64,000 nucleotides of DNA from VRUE01 sp050258095 (GCA_050258095.1 JBLMYD010000038.1:1-64000), one strand, 5' to 3'; numbered from the stretch's first letter, positions 8,227-17,392 are shown. Notes: generated by a model from the sequence alone, not told the origin. Translations and numbers: made by a program.

Positions 8227-9192
8227 ATGCGCGCCCGATACAGCATCTCACCGCGGCTCTACGCCACGGTCGCGCTGATCGCGCTGGTCGCCCTCGCGCT
8301 GATCGTGCTCACGGGGGCAGCCGTGCGCCTCACCGGCTCGGGCCTGGGCTGCCCGGACTGGCCCAAGTGCTACGGCCAGACCGTGCCGCCGCTCAACACC
8401 CACGCCGTGATCGAGTTCGCCAACCGAGTCTTCACCGGCTTCGTCGGCTTCGCCGTGATCGCGGCCAGCGTGCTCGCCTGGTTCCGCAAGCCGTTCCGCG
8501 GGCACCTGGCGCTGTTCGGCGCGCTGCTGCCGCTGGGAGTGATCGGCCAGGCGATCCTCGGCGGCCTCGTCGTCCGCCACCACCTCGCCCCGGGCCTGGT
8601 GATGAGCCACTTCATCCTCTCGATGCTGCTGCTCGACGCCGCCTTCGCGCTCGCCTGGTGCGCGCGCTACGAACCGACCGACCGCCGCCGCTCCGGCGAC
8701 CGGCTCGGCGTCTGGGCCGTGCGAGCGCTGATCCCGTTCGGCCAGCTGACGATCCTGGCGGGGACGATCGCGACCGCCTCCGGGCCCCACGCCGGCGCCC
8801 ACGCCGGCCAGCTGGTGCGCCGCTTCCGCTTCGAGGGCGCCGACACGCTCGAATGGGTCGTCCAGCGGCACGCGGCGATCGCGACCGTCTTCGGCCTCGC
8901 CGCGATAGCCGTCTGGCTCCTCCTGCGGCGCCCGGGCGGCGACGACCGCGCCACCAGGCCCCTGGCCGTGGTGATCGGCCTGCTCGCCCTGCAGGGCGTC
9001 GTCGGCGGCGTCCAGTGGTTCCTCGAACTGCCGACGGAGATCGTCTGGGCCCACGTCGCCCTGGCGACGATCACCTGGCTGGCGATGCTGTGGACGGTGG
9101 CGACGGCGGGGCGTTTGGAACCGAGAGTCAGCCCAGGTGCGTCACGAGTAGAGCGCCTGCCACTGCAAGAAGCGCAAGAGACAGGCGCGTGA
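8227..9192 (+). CDS. ctaA: Heme A synthase
   Basis: A 321-residue membrane protein of the Cox15/CtaA family that oxidises the methyl group of heme O to the formyl group of heme A. It has about eight helices. Visible signatures are the first-loop cysteine pair GCPDWPKC, the EFANRVFTG histidine-region motif following NTH, and internal symmetry between the two halves. The ATG at 8227 precedes a short basic stretch and the first helix. With ctaB upstream it completes the heme A pathway for the aa3-type oxidase. The last 65 bp overlap, tail to tail, the small gene on the other strand. Confidence 0.93.
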   Translation: MRARYSISPRLYATVALIALVALALIVLTGAAVRLTGSGLGCPDWPKCYGQTVPPLNTHAVIEFANRVFTGFVGFAVIAASVLAWFRKPFRGHLALFGALLPLGVIGQAILGGLVVRHHLAPGLVMSHFILSMLLLDAAFALAWCARYEPTDRRRSGDRLGVWAVRALIPFGQLTILAGTIATASGPHAGAHAGQLVRRFRFEGADTLEWVVQRHAAIATVFGLAAIAVWLLLRRPGGDDRATRPLAVVIGLLALQGVVGGVQWFLELPTEIVWAHVALATITWLAMLWTVATAGRLEPRVSPGASRVERLPLQEAQETGA

Positions 9193-9367
9193 TCGTCGCG
9201 TGCAGGCCGATGACCATCCGCTGGGTCTCCCGGATTTCCTCGCCCACGGTTAGGAACCGTTCGTCGACCTTGTCGAAGCGCGCGTCCATGCGCCGCCCAA
9301 GGTCATCGACCTGGTTTTTCAGATCGTCAATCCGGTCGTCGGTCCAGCGCGATGTCATCAGCTCCAT
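9128..9367 (-). CDS. Small coiled-coil protein with C-terminal membrane helix
   Basis: A 79-residue protein starting MELMTSRWTDDRIDDL. Residues 8-45 form a heptad-like segment (DDLKNQVDDLGRRMDARFDK), followed by a hydrophobic C-terminal helix, about residues 52-75. Similar small WTDDR..DL proteins with a tail anchor are common in actinobacteria, but their function is unknown to me. It overlaps the 3' end of ctaA on the opposite strand by 65 bp. The ordered coiled-coil/helix layout makes a chance reading frame unlikely. Confidence 0.65.
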   Translation of the reverse strand: MELMTSRWTDDRIDDLKNQVDDLGRRMDARFDKVDERFLTVGEEIRETQRMVIGLHATITRLSLALLAVAGALLVTHLG

Positions 9368-9434
9368 TCTGCCAGCCTAGAAGACAGAAAGTTTCGCGTG
9401 GCGCGCTATATCGCGCGGATCTGAAAAAAATTCG

Positions 9435-10085
9435 TCACGAAACAGCGCGCTCGGCGCTGAGGTCGACGACCACGTGGGTGACCGGCAGGTCGACACGTTC
9501 GCGTGCCTGCTCGACGACGCCCCGCTCGAGCCAGCGCGAGCGCTCCGGCGGGTGGGTGGAGATGACTATCTCGTCCGCCGAGAAGACGCGCAGAGCGTCC
9601 TCGATCGCCACGCCCGGATCGGAGTCGCCGATCTCGCCCTTCGCCTTCAGACCCAGCTCCCGGATCGCGATCAAGGAGAGCTCCATCCGCTGCCGCGCCA
9701 GCTCGATCGCTTCGTCGATGTCGGAGGTCCAGTGCGAGGTCCGCGACGCAGCGAGCGCCGGCGTGACGACGAGAATCTCGCTGTCGCGCCCGCTGCACCG
9801 CCTGCGGATCTCGTCGATCAGCGCCTCGCCGCCGACCGTCTCGTTGGCGACGACGAGGAGCCGGAACCTGCCGTCGCCGCCCTTCGAGACCGCAACCTCC
9901 TGCAGCAGCGATCCCCGCGCGCCCCGGTAGGCCATCTCGGCGCCGAAGCCGACCAGCGCCGCCGCCCAGACGACCCCGATCGCGGGCCTGGTCAGCAGCG
10001 TCAGTCCGATCACCGAGACCGCGCCGAGACCGATCACGACGACCCAGCGAAACGCATCCGCCTCCGACCTCAAGGGGTTGTGCAT
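9435..10085 (-). CDS. Membrane-anchored universal-stress-protein-like protein
   Basis: A 216-residue protein with two N-terminal hydrophobic helices (about residues 13-50) and a cytoplasmic alpha/beta domain of USP-like type (LLVVANETVGG, ILVVTPALA, DEIVISTHPPERSRWLERG, VTHVVV). The end of the domain matches the C-terminal half of the protein at 14622 (SRWLE then VTH), so the two are paralogues. Nucleotide binding is possible, but the classical GxxG(S/T) ATP loop is not evident. It stands alone between ctaA and the NHL gene. Confidence 0.7.
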   Translation of the reverse strand: MHNPLRSEADAFRWVVVIGLGAVSVIGLTLLTRPAIGVVWAAALVGFGAEMAYRGARGSLLQEVAVSKGGDGRFRLLVVANETVGGEALIDEIRRRCSGRDSEILVVTPALAASRTSHWTSDIDEAIELARQRMELSLIAIRELGLKAKGEIGDSDPGVAIEDALRVFSADEIVISTHPPERSRWLERGVVEQARERVDLPVTHVVVDLSAERAVS

Positions 10086-10150
10086 ACCCCTGTTTTACTA
10101 CCCGGCCGGGTCCCGGGTTCAGTCGGCGAGGGCGCAGGTCGGGCTTCGCC

Positions 10151-13100
10151 TCAGCGGCTCCACTTCTGCACGCGATCGTTGAGCGAGTCGGCGATCCAGA
10201 GATTGCCGCTGGAGTCGCTCGTGATGCCGGCGGGGAATTCGAATTCGAATTGTCCTTCGCCTTTGCCCCCTTCACCGAACTTGCCTTCGTAGGTGCCTTC
10301 TTCGCTGAACCACTGGACGCGGTTGTTGCGTTCGTCGACGATCCAGATCGTCCCCGCTTCGTCGACCGCGATCATGTCGGGATGCATGAACTGGCCGTCG
10401 AAGATGCCCGTGGTGCCGAATTCCTGAACGAATTCGCCGGATTCGTTGAACTCGATGACCGCCCCGGCCAGCCAGTCGCAGACCCAGACGTTGTTGCCGG
10501 GGCCGATGTCGATGCCGCTCGGGTTGATCATGTGCCCTTTTTCGCCTTCGGACGGCTTGACGACCCGAATCAGTTTCCCTTTCGGACTGAACTCCTGCAG
10601 ACGGCCGTTGTAGGTGTCGGCGACCCAGATGTCGCCCTCGGCGTCGATCGCGATGCTTTCCGCGTCGAATAGCTGGCCTTCTTCGGTGCCCATTTCGCCG
10701 AACTGTTCAAAGCATTCTCCCGTTTCGTTGAACTGCGTAACGCGGTAATTGCCCGCGTCGTCGACCCAGATGTAGCCTTCGGCGTCGATCGCCACCGACT
10801 TCGGCCGGTTGATCTGGCATTTCCCTTCCCCCGATTCGCCGAATTCTCTGATGAATTTGCCTTCTTTGTCGAACTTCTGCAGGCGGTCGTTTTCCATGTC
10901 GACGACCCAGACGTTGCCTTCGGCGTCGATCGCGACGTCGGCGGGATGTTTGAATTTTCCTTCCCCTTCGCCTTCGGAGCCGAAATTGAGGGTGCTGCGC
11001 GGCAGCGACTTGAAGGTTTTGTCTTCCCCTTTGACGATTCCCCCTTCGCTTTCGGCGACGACTCGGAAGTGGTATTCGGTGGCTGTTTTCAGGCCGGTCG
11101 GAGTCTGGCTGACGGCTTTGGCTTCGGTGCCCGAGCCGACTGATTCGCCCGATGTCGGAATTTTGCTTCCGTAGGACGTGGTTTCACCGTATTCGAACCA
11201 GTAGGTTGTTGCGTAGCCTTTGGGGTTGACCAGGGCATTGAGGTTCGCCTGGGTTAATTTGATCGCCGTGGCGGCTTCGGTCGTGACTTTGGGCGGCGGC
11301 TTCGGTTTCCACTTCTGGACCCTGTCGTTGACCGTGTCGGCGACCCAGACGTTGCCTTCGGAATCGGCGCCGATGCCGCCCGGTTCCGCAAGCTCGCCGG
11401 AGTTGTTCCCGGGCGTGCCGAACTGGCCGACGTAGTTGCCTTCGGAGTCGAACCTCTGCACGCGATTGTTGCCCGCATCGGTTACCCAGAGCCAGCCTTC
11501 GGAGTCGATTGCCACCTGGGTGGGTTCTAAGAATTTGCCGTTGCCGTTGCCTTCCGAACCGACTTTGCGGATGAATTTGCCTTCCGAGGTGAACTCCTGC
11601 AGGCGATCATTGCCGGTGTCGGCTACCCAAACGTTGCCTTTGGAGTCCAGGGCGATGCCTTGAGAGTCATCGAGTTTCCCATCTTCGCTCCCCAAGCTTC
11701 CAAATTCACGGACGAATTCGCCTTTACTGGTGAACTCCTGAACTCGCGGAAATTCCGTGGTGGACTCAACTGTCCAAATATGGTTTGACGAGTCGATCGA
11801 GATGTCTCGCAGCGCCTTGAATTTTCCACTTTCCGAACCAAGGCTGCCAAACTTAAACAGGTATTCGCCTTTGGAATTGAACTCTTGAACTCGGTGGTTG
11901 CCCCGCGTGGCAACCCAAATATTTCCTTTTGAGTCCAACGCTATCCCTTCGGGTTCAATGAATTGGTCGTTTGCACTCCCTTCGCTGCCGAACTGAAGGA
12001 TGAATTTGCCTTCGGAGTCGAACTTCTGGACCCGGTTATGGGCGAAGTCAGTGACCCAAACGTTGCCTTCTTCATCGGCGATCGCGTCGCTCGGTTCACT
12101 CAAGCGCCCAGCTCCCGAGCCTTCGCCACCGAGCTTACGGATGAATTCGCCTTTGCTGGTGAACTCCTGCATACGGTTGTTGAGGGTATCGGCAACCCAG
12201 ACGTTGCCTTTGGAATCGACGCCAATCCCCTCCGGCTTTGAAAGCTGTCCGCTGTCATTGCCATGAGTGCCGAATTCCTGGAGAAGTTTGCCTTCGCCGT
12301 TGAACTGCTTCACGTTGTTGCCATTTGTGCTGGCGACCCAAATGTCACCGGTGGAGCCGATCGCGATGCCTTGGGGGTTGGAGACCCCACTGGCTTTGCG
12401 GATGAATTTGCCTTCTGCCGTGAACTCCTCCAAGCGGCTGTTGCCCGTGTCAGCAACCCAAATGTCGTTTTCTGTGTCTATGACGATACCCCTCGGATTT
12501 TCGAATTTCCCGTTTTCGGAGCCCTGGGTGCCGAATTTTTGGATGAAATTTCCTTCGGAATCGAACTCCTGCACCCGGTCGTTTAGGGTATCCGCAATCC
12601 AGACGTTTCCTTCGGAATCGACCGCGATATCCTCGGGTTTTTTGAGTTGCCCGTCTTCGGTGCCTTCGCTGCCGAATTTGCGGACGAATTCGCCTTTCGA
12701 CGTGAACTCCTGAACTCGATAGTTATCGGTATCGGCAATCCAAACGTTGCCTTCCGGGTCGAGTGCGATGCCTTGAAGGTTGGAGAGCAACCCGTCCCCC
12801 GACCCTAAGGCTCCGAACTGCTGGATGAATTTCCCTTCCGCGTCGAACTCCTGAACCCGATTGTGACCGGAGTCGGCGACCCAGACGTTGCCTTCGGCAT
12901 CTACGGCCGCTTCGCCCGGGATGGAGAGCTGTCCCGCGCCTATGTTGTCGCCGCCGAACTTGCGGACGAATTTGCCTTCCGAGTCGAGCTCCTGAACCCG
13001 GTCGTTGGAGGTATCGGCAATCCAGAGGTTGCCTTTGGAGTCGATGACAAGACCGCCCGGATCTGAAAGCTGGCCGTCTTCGTTGCCGGCGTTGCCGGCT

Positions 13101-13942
13101 TTGGCGACGAATTTGCCTTCCGAGTCGAACTCCTGCAGGCGGTTGTTGCCCGTATCGGCGACCCAAACGTTACCCGCGGAGTCGAGTGCGATGCCCTGTG
13201 GGCTTTGGAGTTGTCCGCCTTCGGTTCCTTCGCTGCCGAATTTGCGGACGAATTCGCCTTTGGGGTTGAACTCTTGAACCCGGTGACTGTTGGTGTCCGC
13301 AGCCCAAACGTTGCCTTCGGAGTCGATGGCCATGCCCTGGGGCTTTAAGAACTTACCGTCTTCGTCTCCCACTGTTCCAAACTTGAGGAGGAATTCCCCC
13401 GCTGAATTGAACTTCTGGATTCGATTGTTGTTGGTGTCGGCCACCCAGAAGTTGCCTTCGGAGTCGATGGCCATGCCCTGGGGCTTGCCGAAATGACCAT
13501 TGGCAGTACCCGACGAGCCGAATTTCCCGACGAATTCGCCCGTCGCCGAGAACTCCTGAACGCGGTTATTGCCGCTGTCGACGACCCAGATGTTGCCTTT
13601 GGAGTCGACCGCGATCCCCTGGGGTTCGTCGAAGAGGCCGTCAGCGGTGCCGAAGGCACCGAGCTCGCGGACGAATTTGCCTTCGGAGTCGAACTCCTGG
13701 ACCCGGTTGTGGCCGGTGTCGGAAACCCAGGAGTTGCCTTCGGAATCGAGAGCGACCCAGCCCGGTTCGACCAGGTGGCCGCCCGCGGTTCCTTCGCCGT
13801 CGATGCCCAGTTCGTATGTCGCCGTGGCGGCCTCAGCCAACGGAGCTGCGGCCAGAGCGCCCAGGAAGATGCAAGAGAGGGCAAGCGCAACGGTGTGCGC
13901 TTTCCGCGCACTGCGCCGCCCGCTTGCTAACGAACCCTCCAT
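10151..13942 (-). CDS. Exported NHL-repeat protein with four predicted six-bladed propellers
   Basis: A 1263-residue secreted protein with a signal peptide ending near AEAATA (about residue 40). I count 24 NHL repeats of ~47 residues, each built on G(I/V)A.D..GN.WVADT.N.R.QEF..GKF...FG. Eighteen precede and six follow a ~95-residue fibronectin III-like insert (start VTTEAATAIKLTQANLNALV). Eighteen plus six equals exactly four six-bladed propellers. No catalytic motif is seen; a binding or scaffold role outside the cell is likely. Codon use is visibly more AT-rich than in neighbouring genes. A TTGACT-17-TATGAC promoter lies directly upstream. Confidence 0.9.
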   Translation of the reverse strand: MEGSLASGRRSARKAHTVALALSCIFLGALAAAPLAEAATATYELGIDGEGTAGGHLVEPGWVALDSEGNSWVSDTGHNRVQEFDSEGKFVRELGAFGTADGLFDEPQGIAVDSKGNIWVVDSGNNRVQEFSATGEFVGKFGSSGTANGHFGKPQGMAIDSEGNFWVADTNNNRIQKFNSAGEFLLKFGTVGDEDGKFLKPQGMAIDSEGNVWAADTNSHRVQEFNPKGEFVRKFGSEGTEGGQLQSPQGIALDSAGNVWVADTGNNRLQEFDSEGKFVAKAGNAGNEDGQLSDPGGLVIDSKGNLWIADTSNDRVQELDSEGKFVRKFGGDNIGAGQLSIPGEAAVDAEGNVWVADSGHNRVQEFDAEGKFIQQFGALGSGDGLLSNLQGIALDPEGNVWIADTDNYRVQEFTSKGEFVRKFGSEGTEDGQLKKPEDIAVDSEGNVWIADTLNDRVQEFDSEGNFIQKFGTQGSENGKFENPRGIVIDTENDIWVADTGNSRLEEFTAEGKFIRKASGVSNPQGIAIGSTGDIWVASTNGNNVKQFNGEGKLLQEFGTHGNDSGQLSKPEGIGVDSKGNVWVADTLNNRMQEFTSKGEFIRKLGGEGSGAGRLSEPSDAIADEEGNVWVTDFAHNRVQKFDSEGKFILQFGSEGSANDQFIEPEGIALDSKGNIWVATRGNHRVQEFNSKGEYLFKFGSLGSESGKFKALRDISIDSSNHIWTVESTTEFPRVQEFTSKGEFVREFGSLGSEDGKLDDSQGIALDSKGNVWVADTGNDRLQEFTSEGKFIRKVGSEGNGNGKFLEPTQVAIDSEGWLWVTDAGNNRVQRFDSEGNYVGQFGTPGNNSGELAEPGGIGADSEGNVWVADTVNDRVQKWKPKPPPKVTTEAATAIKLTQANLNALVNPKGYATTYWFEYGETTSYGSKIPTSGESVGSGTEAKAVSQTPTGLKTATEYHFRVVAESEGGIVKGEDKTFKSLPRSTLNFGSEGEGEGKFKHPADVAIDAEGNVWVVDMENDRLQKFDKEGKFIREFGESGEGKCQINRPKSVAIDAEGYIWVDDAGNYRVTQFNETGECFEQFGEMGTEEGQLFDAESIAIDAEGDIWVADTYNGRLQEFSPKGKLIRVVKPSEGEKGHMINPSGIDIGPGNNVWVCDWLAGAVIEFNESGEFVQEFGTTGIFDGQFMHPDMIAVDEAGTIWIVDERNNRVQWFSEEGTYEGKFGEGGKGEGQFEFEFPAGITSDSSGNLWIADSLNDRVQKWSR

Positions 13943-13953
13943 AGCGGTAGGTA

Positions 13954-13982
13954 GTCATACACCAGGAACGGTGTCCAGTCAA
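13954..13982 (-). promoter_or_regulatory. Promoter of NHL-repeat gene
   Basis: On the minus strand TTGACT (13982-13977), a 17-nt spacer and TATGAC (13959-13954) form a good housekeeping-type promoter. Transcription would begin about five bases before the ATG at 13942, so the message would be nearly leaderless. Confidence 0.65.
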
Positions 13983-13998
13983 GAATACCTGAGTTTAT

Positions 13999-14622
13999 TT
14001 AGAGCACGTAGACCGTCGTGAAGACGATGATCCACATGATGTCGACGAAGTGCCAGTAGATGCCCGGGACCTCGACGCCGAGGTGGTTCTTCGCCTCGGG
14101 GCCGAAGTGGCCGCGGAAGGCGCGGATGGTGGCAAAGCTGAGCAGGCAGAGGCCGACGAAGACGTGGGCGCCGTGCAGGCCGGTGAGGCCGTAGAAGATC
14201 GAGCCGAAGGCGAGGTCGCGGGCGCTGAAGCCAAGATGCGCGTACTCGTTGATCTGGATGAAGAGGAAGGTCGCGCCCAGCAGCCAGGTGAGCACTAGGC
14301 CGAGCTTCAGGCCCCTGCGGTTGCCACGACGGATCGACTCGAGCGCGTAGTGGACGGTGAAGCTCGAGGAGACGAGGATCGCCGTGTTGACGCCGGCCAC
14401 CGCAACGGGCAGTTTGTACGGTTCGGGTGGCCAGGTCGGCGGGTGAACGACGACACGGAGGAAGAAGTAGGAGGCGAAGAAGGCGCCGAACAGCATCACC
14501 TCGGAGACGATGAAGAGAAGGATGCCGAGCGTCTGGCGGTCGATCCGCGAGCTCTGGTTGGCCTCGGGCGGCCCGTGGTGCTCCTCGTGGGCATGGCCGA
14601 GTGCGACGGTGGCGCTCTCCAT
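13999..14622 (-). CDS. ctaE: Cytochrome c oxidase subunit III
   Basis: A 207-residue integral membrane subunit of the aa3-type oxidase, with five main helices, as in short actinobacterial subunit III. Typical features are the first helix ILLFIVSEVMLFGAFFASYF, the glutamate-containing helix near LTGLHGAHVFVGL and the C-terminal VPGIYWHFVDIMWIIVF. It stabilises the catalytic core but binds no redox metal. The start is ATG 14622, overlapping the stop of the usp-like gene (TGATG). It is the last gene of the ctaC-ctaD-usp-ctaE operon. The ribosome site would be inside the upstream coding sequence, suggesting coupling. Confidence 0.93.
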   Translation of the reverse strand: MESATVALGHAHEEHHGPPEANQSSRIDRQTLGILLFIVSEVMLFGAFFASYFFLRVVVHPPTWPPEPYKLPVAVAGVNTAILVSSSFTVHYALESIRRGNRRGLKLGLVLTWLLGATFLFIQINEYAHLGFSARDLAFGSIFYGLTGLHGAHVFVGLCLLSFATIRAFRGHFGPEAKNHLGVEVPGIYWHFVDIMWIIVFTTVYVL

Positions 14623-15494
14623 CAGTGCCCTCCCCCCTCCTCGGCGACGGCCGCGGCGACCGCGGCTGCGGGACGGCCCACCTCGAGGTGGGTCACGGTC
14701 TTGTCGGTTATCTCGCGCACGCGGCCGATCAGGTCGTCCTCGAGCCAGCGCGAGCTCTCGCCGGCGAAGGTCGAGATCAGCACCTCGTCGATCCGGTAGT
14801 GCTCGATCGCATTGCGCACGGCGTTGAACGGTTCGGGGCTCATCGGCTGTCCGGTCGCATCGACGTCGGCGCGGTACAGCTCGGCCAGCGTCGAGGCGAG
14901 GTCGCGCACGATCTTCGCCTCGTCGACGTCCTCGGCGCGCGGGCAGATGATCGTGTAACGGTGCGGATGGCCGGCGGCCCGCTCCTTCAGCCGCTCGACC
15001 AGGTCGGGGGCGGCGATCGTCTTCGTCGCCACGACCAGCGTGTGGTTGACCTCCCAGCTGATCGCGTCCTCTTCGATCCGCACCGGGATGTGAGTGACGG
15101 CGACGTCCGGTTCGAAGCGGCCCTTCGCCCACTCGACCAGGTCCTTGCGGGTGAAGCCGAAGCGGGTCTCGTTGAGGCAGGAGAGCAGCACCTCGCCCGG
15201 TTCGTGGGCGCGCACCGCGTCGTCGAGGGCCAGCGACGGCTCGGGGTCCATCACCTCGCCGATCGAGTCGATCCCGTACTCGGAGAGGATCGACATCGTC
15301 ACCTCGACCCGGGCCCGGGCGGCCTCGCGCAGCTCGCCAGCGTCGATCAGCTGACCGACCGCCGGCTGGTTCTGCGGTGCGGCGACGGCGACGAACGGCA
15401 CCTCGGCGGCGCGCTCTTTGACCGCCGCCAGCAGCTTGCGCCCGCCCGCCACCTCGTTGAGGAAGACGAGCAGCGGCCGTCCCTCGGCACTCAT
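14622..15494 (-). CDS. Universal-stress-protein-like protein encoded inside the oxidase operon
   Basis: A 290-residue soluble protein that seems to contain two USP-like alpha/beta domains (about residues 1-145 and 146-280). The first begins RPLLVFLNEVAGG, and the second ends VLISTFAGESSRWLEDD...VTHLEV. The second half matches the membrane-anchored protein at 9435. The start overlaps the ctaD stop (ATGA) and its stop overlaps the ctaE start, so it is locked into translation of the oxidase operon. A regulatory or assembly role for the oxidase is inferred only from position. No transmembrane helix or signal peptide. Confidence 0.8.
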   Translation of the reverse strand: MSAEGRPLLVFLNEVAGGRKLLAAVKERAAEVPFVAVAAPQNQPAVGQLIDAGELREAARARVEVTMSILSEYGIDSIGEVMDPEPSLALDDAVRAHEPGEVLLSCLNETRFGFTRKDLVEWAKGRFEPDVAVTHIPVRIEEDAISWEVNHTLVVATKTIAAPDLVERLKERAAGHPHRYTIICPRAEDVDEAKIVRDLASTLAELYRADVDATGQPMSPEPFNAVRNAIEHYRIDEVLISTFAGESSRWLEDDLIGRVREITDKTVTHLEVGRPAAAVAAAVAEEGGGH

Positions 15495-17392
15495 GTGGAC
15501 ACCACCGAGGGCTCAGGCGCCTGCACCTCGGCCCCTTCGCCGGCCAGGATCGCGTGGCGGGCGCCGGGCACGCCGTACTCGTAGGGTCCGCCGACCACGC
15601 GCGGGATCTCGTCGAAGTTGAAGATCGGCGGCGGCGAGGAGACGAGCCACTCGATCGACTTGCCGCGCCAGGGGTTGCCTTCGGCCTTCGGCCCGAAGCG
15701 CCAGCTGACGATCATGTTGTAGAGGAAGACGAGCTGGACGGCGCCGAGCAGAAAGGCGAAACAGCTGATCAGCAGGTTCCAGTCGCCGAACTGGGAGGCG
15801 TAGTCCGCCACGCGCCGTGGCATCCCCTCCATCCCGATCCAGTGCATCGGTAGGAACGTTCCCCAGGTGCCGACCAGGGTCCCCCAGAAGTGGATGCGAC
15901 CGAGCTTCTCGTCGTACATCCGCCCGGTCATCTTCGGGAACCAGTGGTAGATGCCGGCGAAGATCGTGAAGACGGAGCCGCCGAAGAGGACGAAGTGGAT
16001 GTGGGCGACGATGAAGTACGTGTCGGAGACGTGGATGTCGATCGGCACCATGCCCAGCATCACGCCGCTGATCCCGCCGACGGTGAAGGTGACGATGAAG
16101 GCGAGCGCGAACAGCATCGCCGTCGAATAGGTGTGGATCTTGCCGAAATACAGGGTCCCCAGCCAGGAGAAGATCTTGATCCCGGTCGGCACCGCGATCA
16201 GCAGCGTGGTGATCATCATCGGCACGCGCAGCCAGCTGAACATGCCGGCGACGAACATGTGGTGCGCCCAGACCGAGTAGCTGAGGACGACGATCCCGAT
16301 CAGCGCCAGCGCCATCAGGCGGTAGCCGAAGATCGGCTTGCGCGAGTGGATCGAGATGACCTCGCTGATGATCCCGAAGCCGGGCAGCATCATGATGTAG
16401 ACGGCTGGGTGCGAGTAGAACCAGAAGATGTGCTGGTAGCTGATCACGTCGCCGCCGCCGGCGAACTGGAAGAAGTTGGTGTGCAGGGCGCGGTCGAGGA
16501 GGACCATGAACTGGGCGCCGGCGATGAAGGGCGTCGCGGCGACGACCAGCAGCGAGGTCGAGAGGTTGGCCCAGACCAGCAGCGGCATGCGCCAGAAGGT
16601 CATCCCGGGCGCACGCATGGTGATGATCGTGACGAGGAAGTTGAGCGCCGTCGCGATCGAGGAGGCGCCGGCGAACTGAACGCCGAGGTTGAAGAAGGAC
16701 TGGCCTAGGGGCGCTCCCGTCGAGAGCGGCGCGTAACCGGTCCAGCCGGCGTCGAAGGCGCCGCCCGGCGCGAGGAAGCTGGCGACGAACATCAGGCCGG
16801 CGATCGGCAGCATCCAGAAGCTGAGCGCGTTTAGCCGCGGGAAGGCCATGTCCGGCGCGCCGATCATCAGCGGCAGCACGTAGTTGGCGATCCCGGCGAA
16901 GACCGGGACGATGAAGACGAAGATCATGATCGCCGCGTGGGCGGAGAAGAGGCCGTTGAAGGTGCCGGCGTCGACGATCTGGGTGCCCGGCTGGGCCAGC
17001 TCGGCCCGGATCAGCATCGCCATCAGCCCGCTGACGAAGAAGAAGAAGAAGTTCGTGCAGATGTACTGGATGCCGATCACCTTGTGATCGGTGTTGAAGC
17101 GGAAGTAGTCGCGCCAGCCCCTGGCGCCGTGCTGCGAGTGGTCCTCGGGAATCGTCGGCATCCCGGCCGCCCAGCGCAGCCAGTAGTCGAAGCAGCCGAA
17201 GCCGAGCAGGAAACCGAGCGGCCCGGTGATCATCGCCACGATCAGCTGCGGGTAGCCGGTCTGCTCGGTCTGGGTGGCGGGCAGGCCCGACGCCTTGCGC
17301 AGGACGACCACGAGAGCGAAGCCGAAGGCGAAGCCGCCCACGGCGCCGATCGCGCCGCGAATCCACCCCGGTTGCTTGATCGCAGCCACCAT
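15491..17392 (-). CDS. ctaD: Cytochrome c oxidase subunit I, A2-type, with N-terminal extension
   Basis: A 633-residue catalytic subunit that reduces O2 to water and pumps protons. All ligands are present: FSAHAAIMIF (heme a His), YSHPAVYI (CuB His and cross-linked Tyr), VWAHHMF (two CuB His) and VAHIHFV (heme a3 and heme a His). YSHP in place of GHPE places it in the A2 subclass, in which the K-channel side Tyr/Ser replaces the D-channel Glu. The N-terminal ~100 residues add two hydrophobic segments before the usual YFRFNTDHKVIG start. It lies 13 bp after ctaC, and its stop overlaps the usp-like gene. Confidence 0.96.
   Translation of the reverse strand: MVAAIKQPGWIRGAIGAVGGFAFGFALVVVLRKASGLPATQTEQTGYPQLIVAMITGPLGFLLGFGCFDYWLRWAAGMPTIPEDHSQHGARGWRDYFRFNTDHKVIGIQYICTNFFFFFVSGLMAMLIRAELAQPGTQIVDAGTFNGLFSAHAAIMIFVFIVPVFAGIANYVLPLMIGAPDMAFPRLNALSFWMLPIAGLMFVASFLAPGGAFDAGWTGYAPLSTGAPLGQSFFNLGVQFAGASSIATALNFLVTIITMRAPGMTFWRMPLLVWANLSTSLLVVAATPFIAGAQFMVLLDRALHTNFFQFAGGGDVISYQHIFWFYSHPAVYIMMLPGFGIISEVISIHSRKPIFGYRLMALALIGIVVLSYSVWAHHMFVAGMFSWLRVPMMITTLLIAVPTGIKIFSWLGTLYFGKIHTYSTAMLFALAFIVTFTVGGISGVMLGMVPIDIHVSDTYFIVAHIHFVLFGGSVFTIFAGIYHWFPKMTGRMYDEKLGRIHFWGTLVGTWGTFLPMHWIGMEGMPRRVADYASQFGDWNLLISCFAFLLGAVQLVFLYNMIVSWRFGPKAEGNPWRGKSIEWLVSSPPPIFNFDEIPRVVGGPYEYGVPGARHAILAGEGAEVQAPEPSVVST

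Noticed and set aside
10151..13942. Regular repeats as a CRISPR or tandem DNA repeat
   Set aside because: The repetition is at protein level (NHL blades); DNA units vary and stay in frame.
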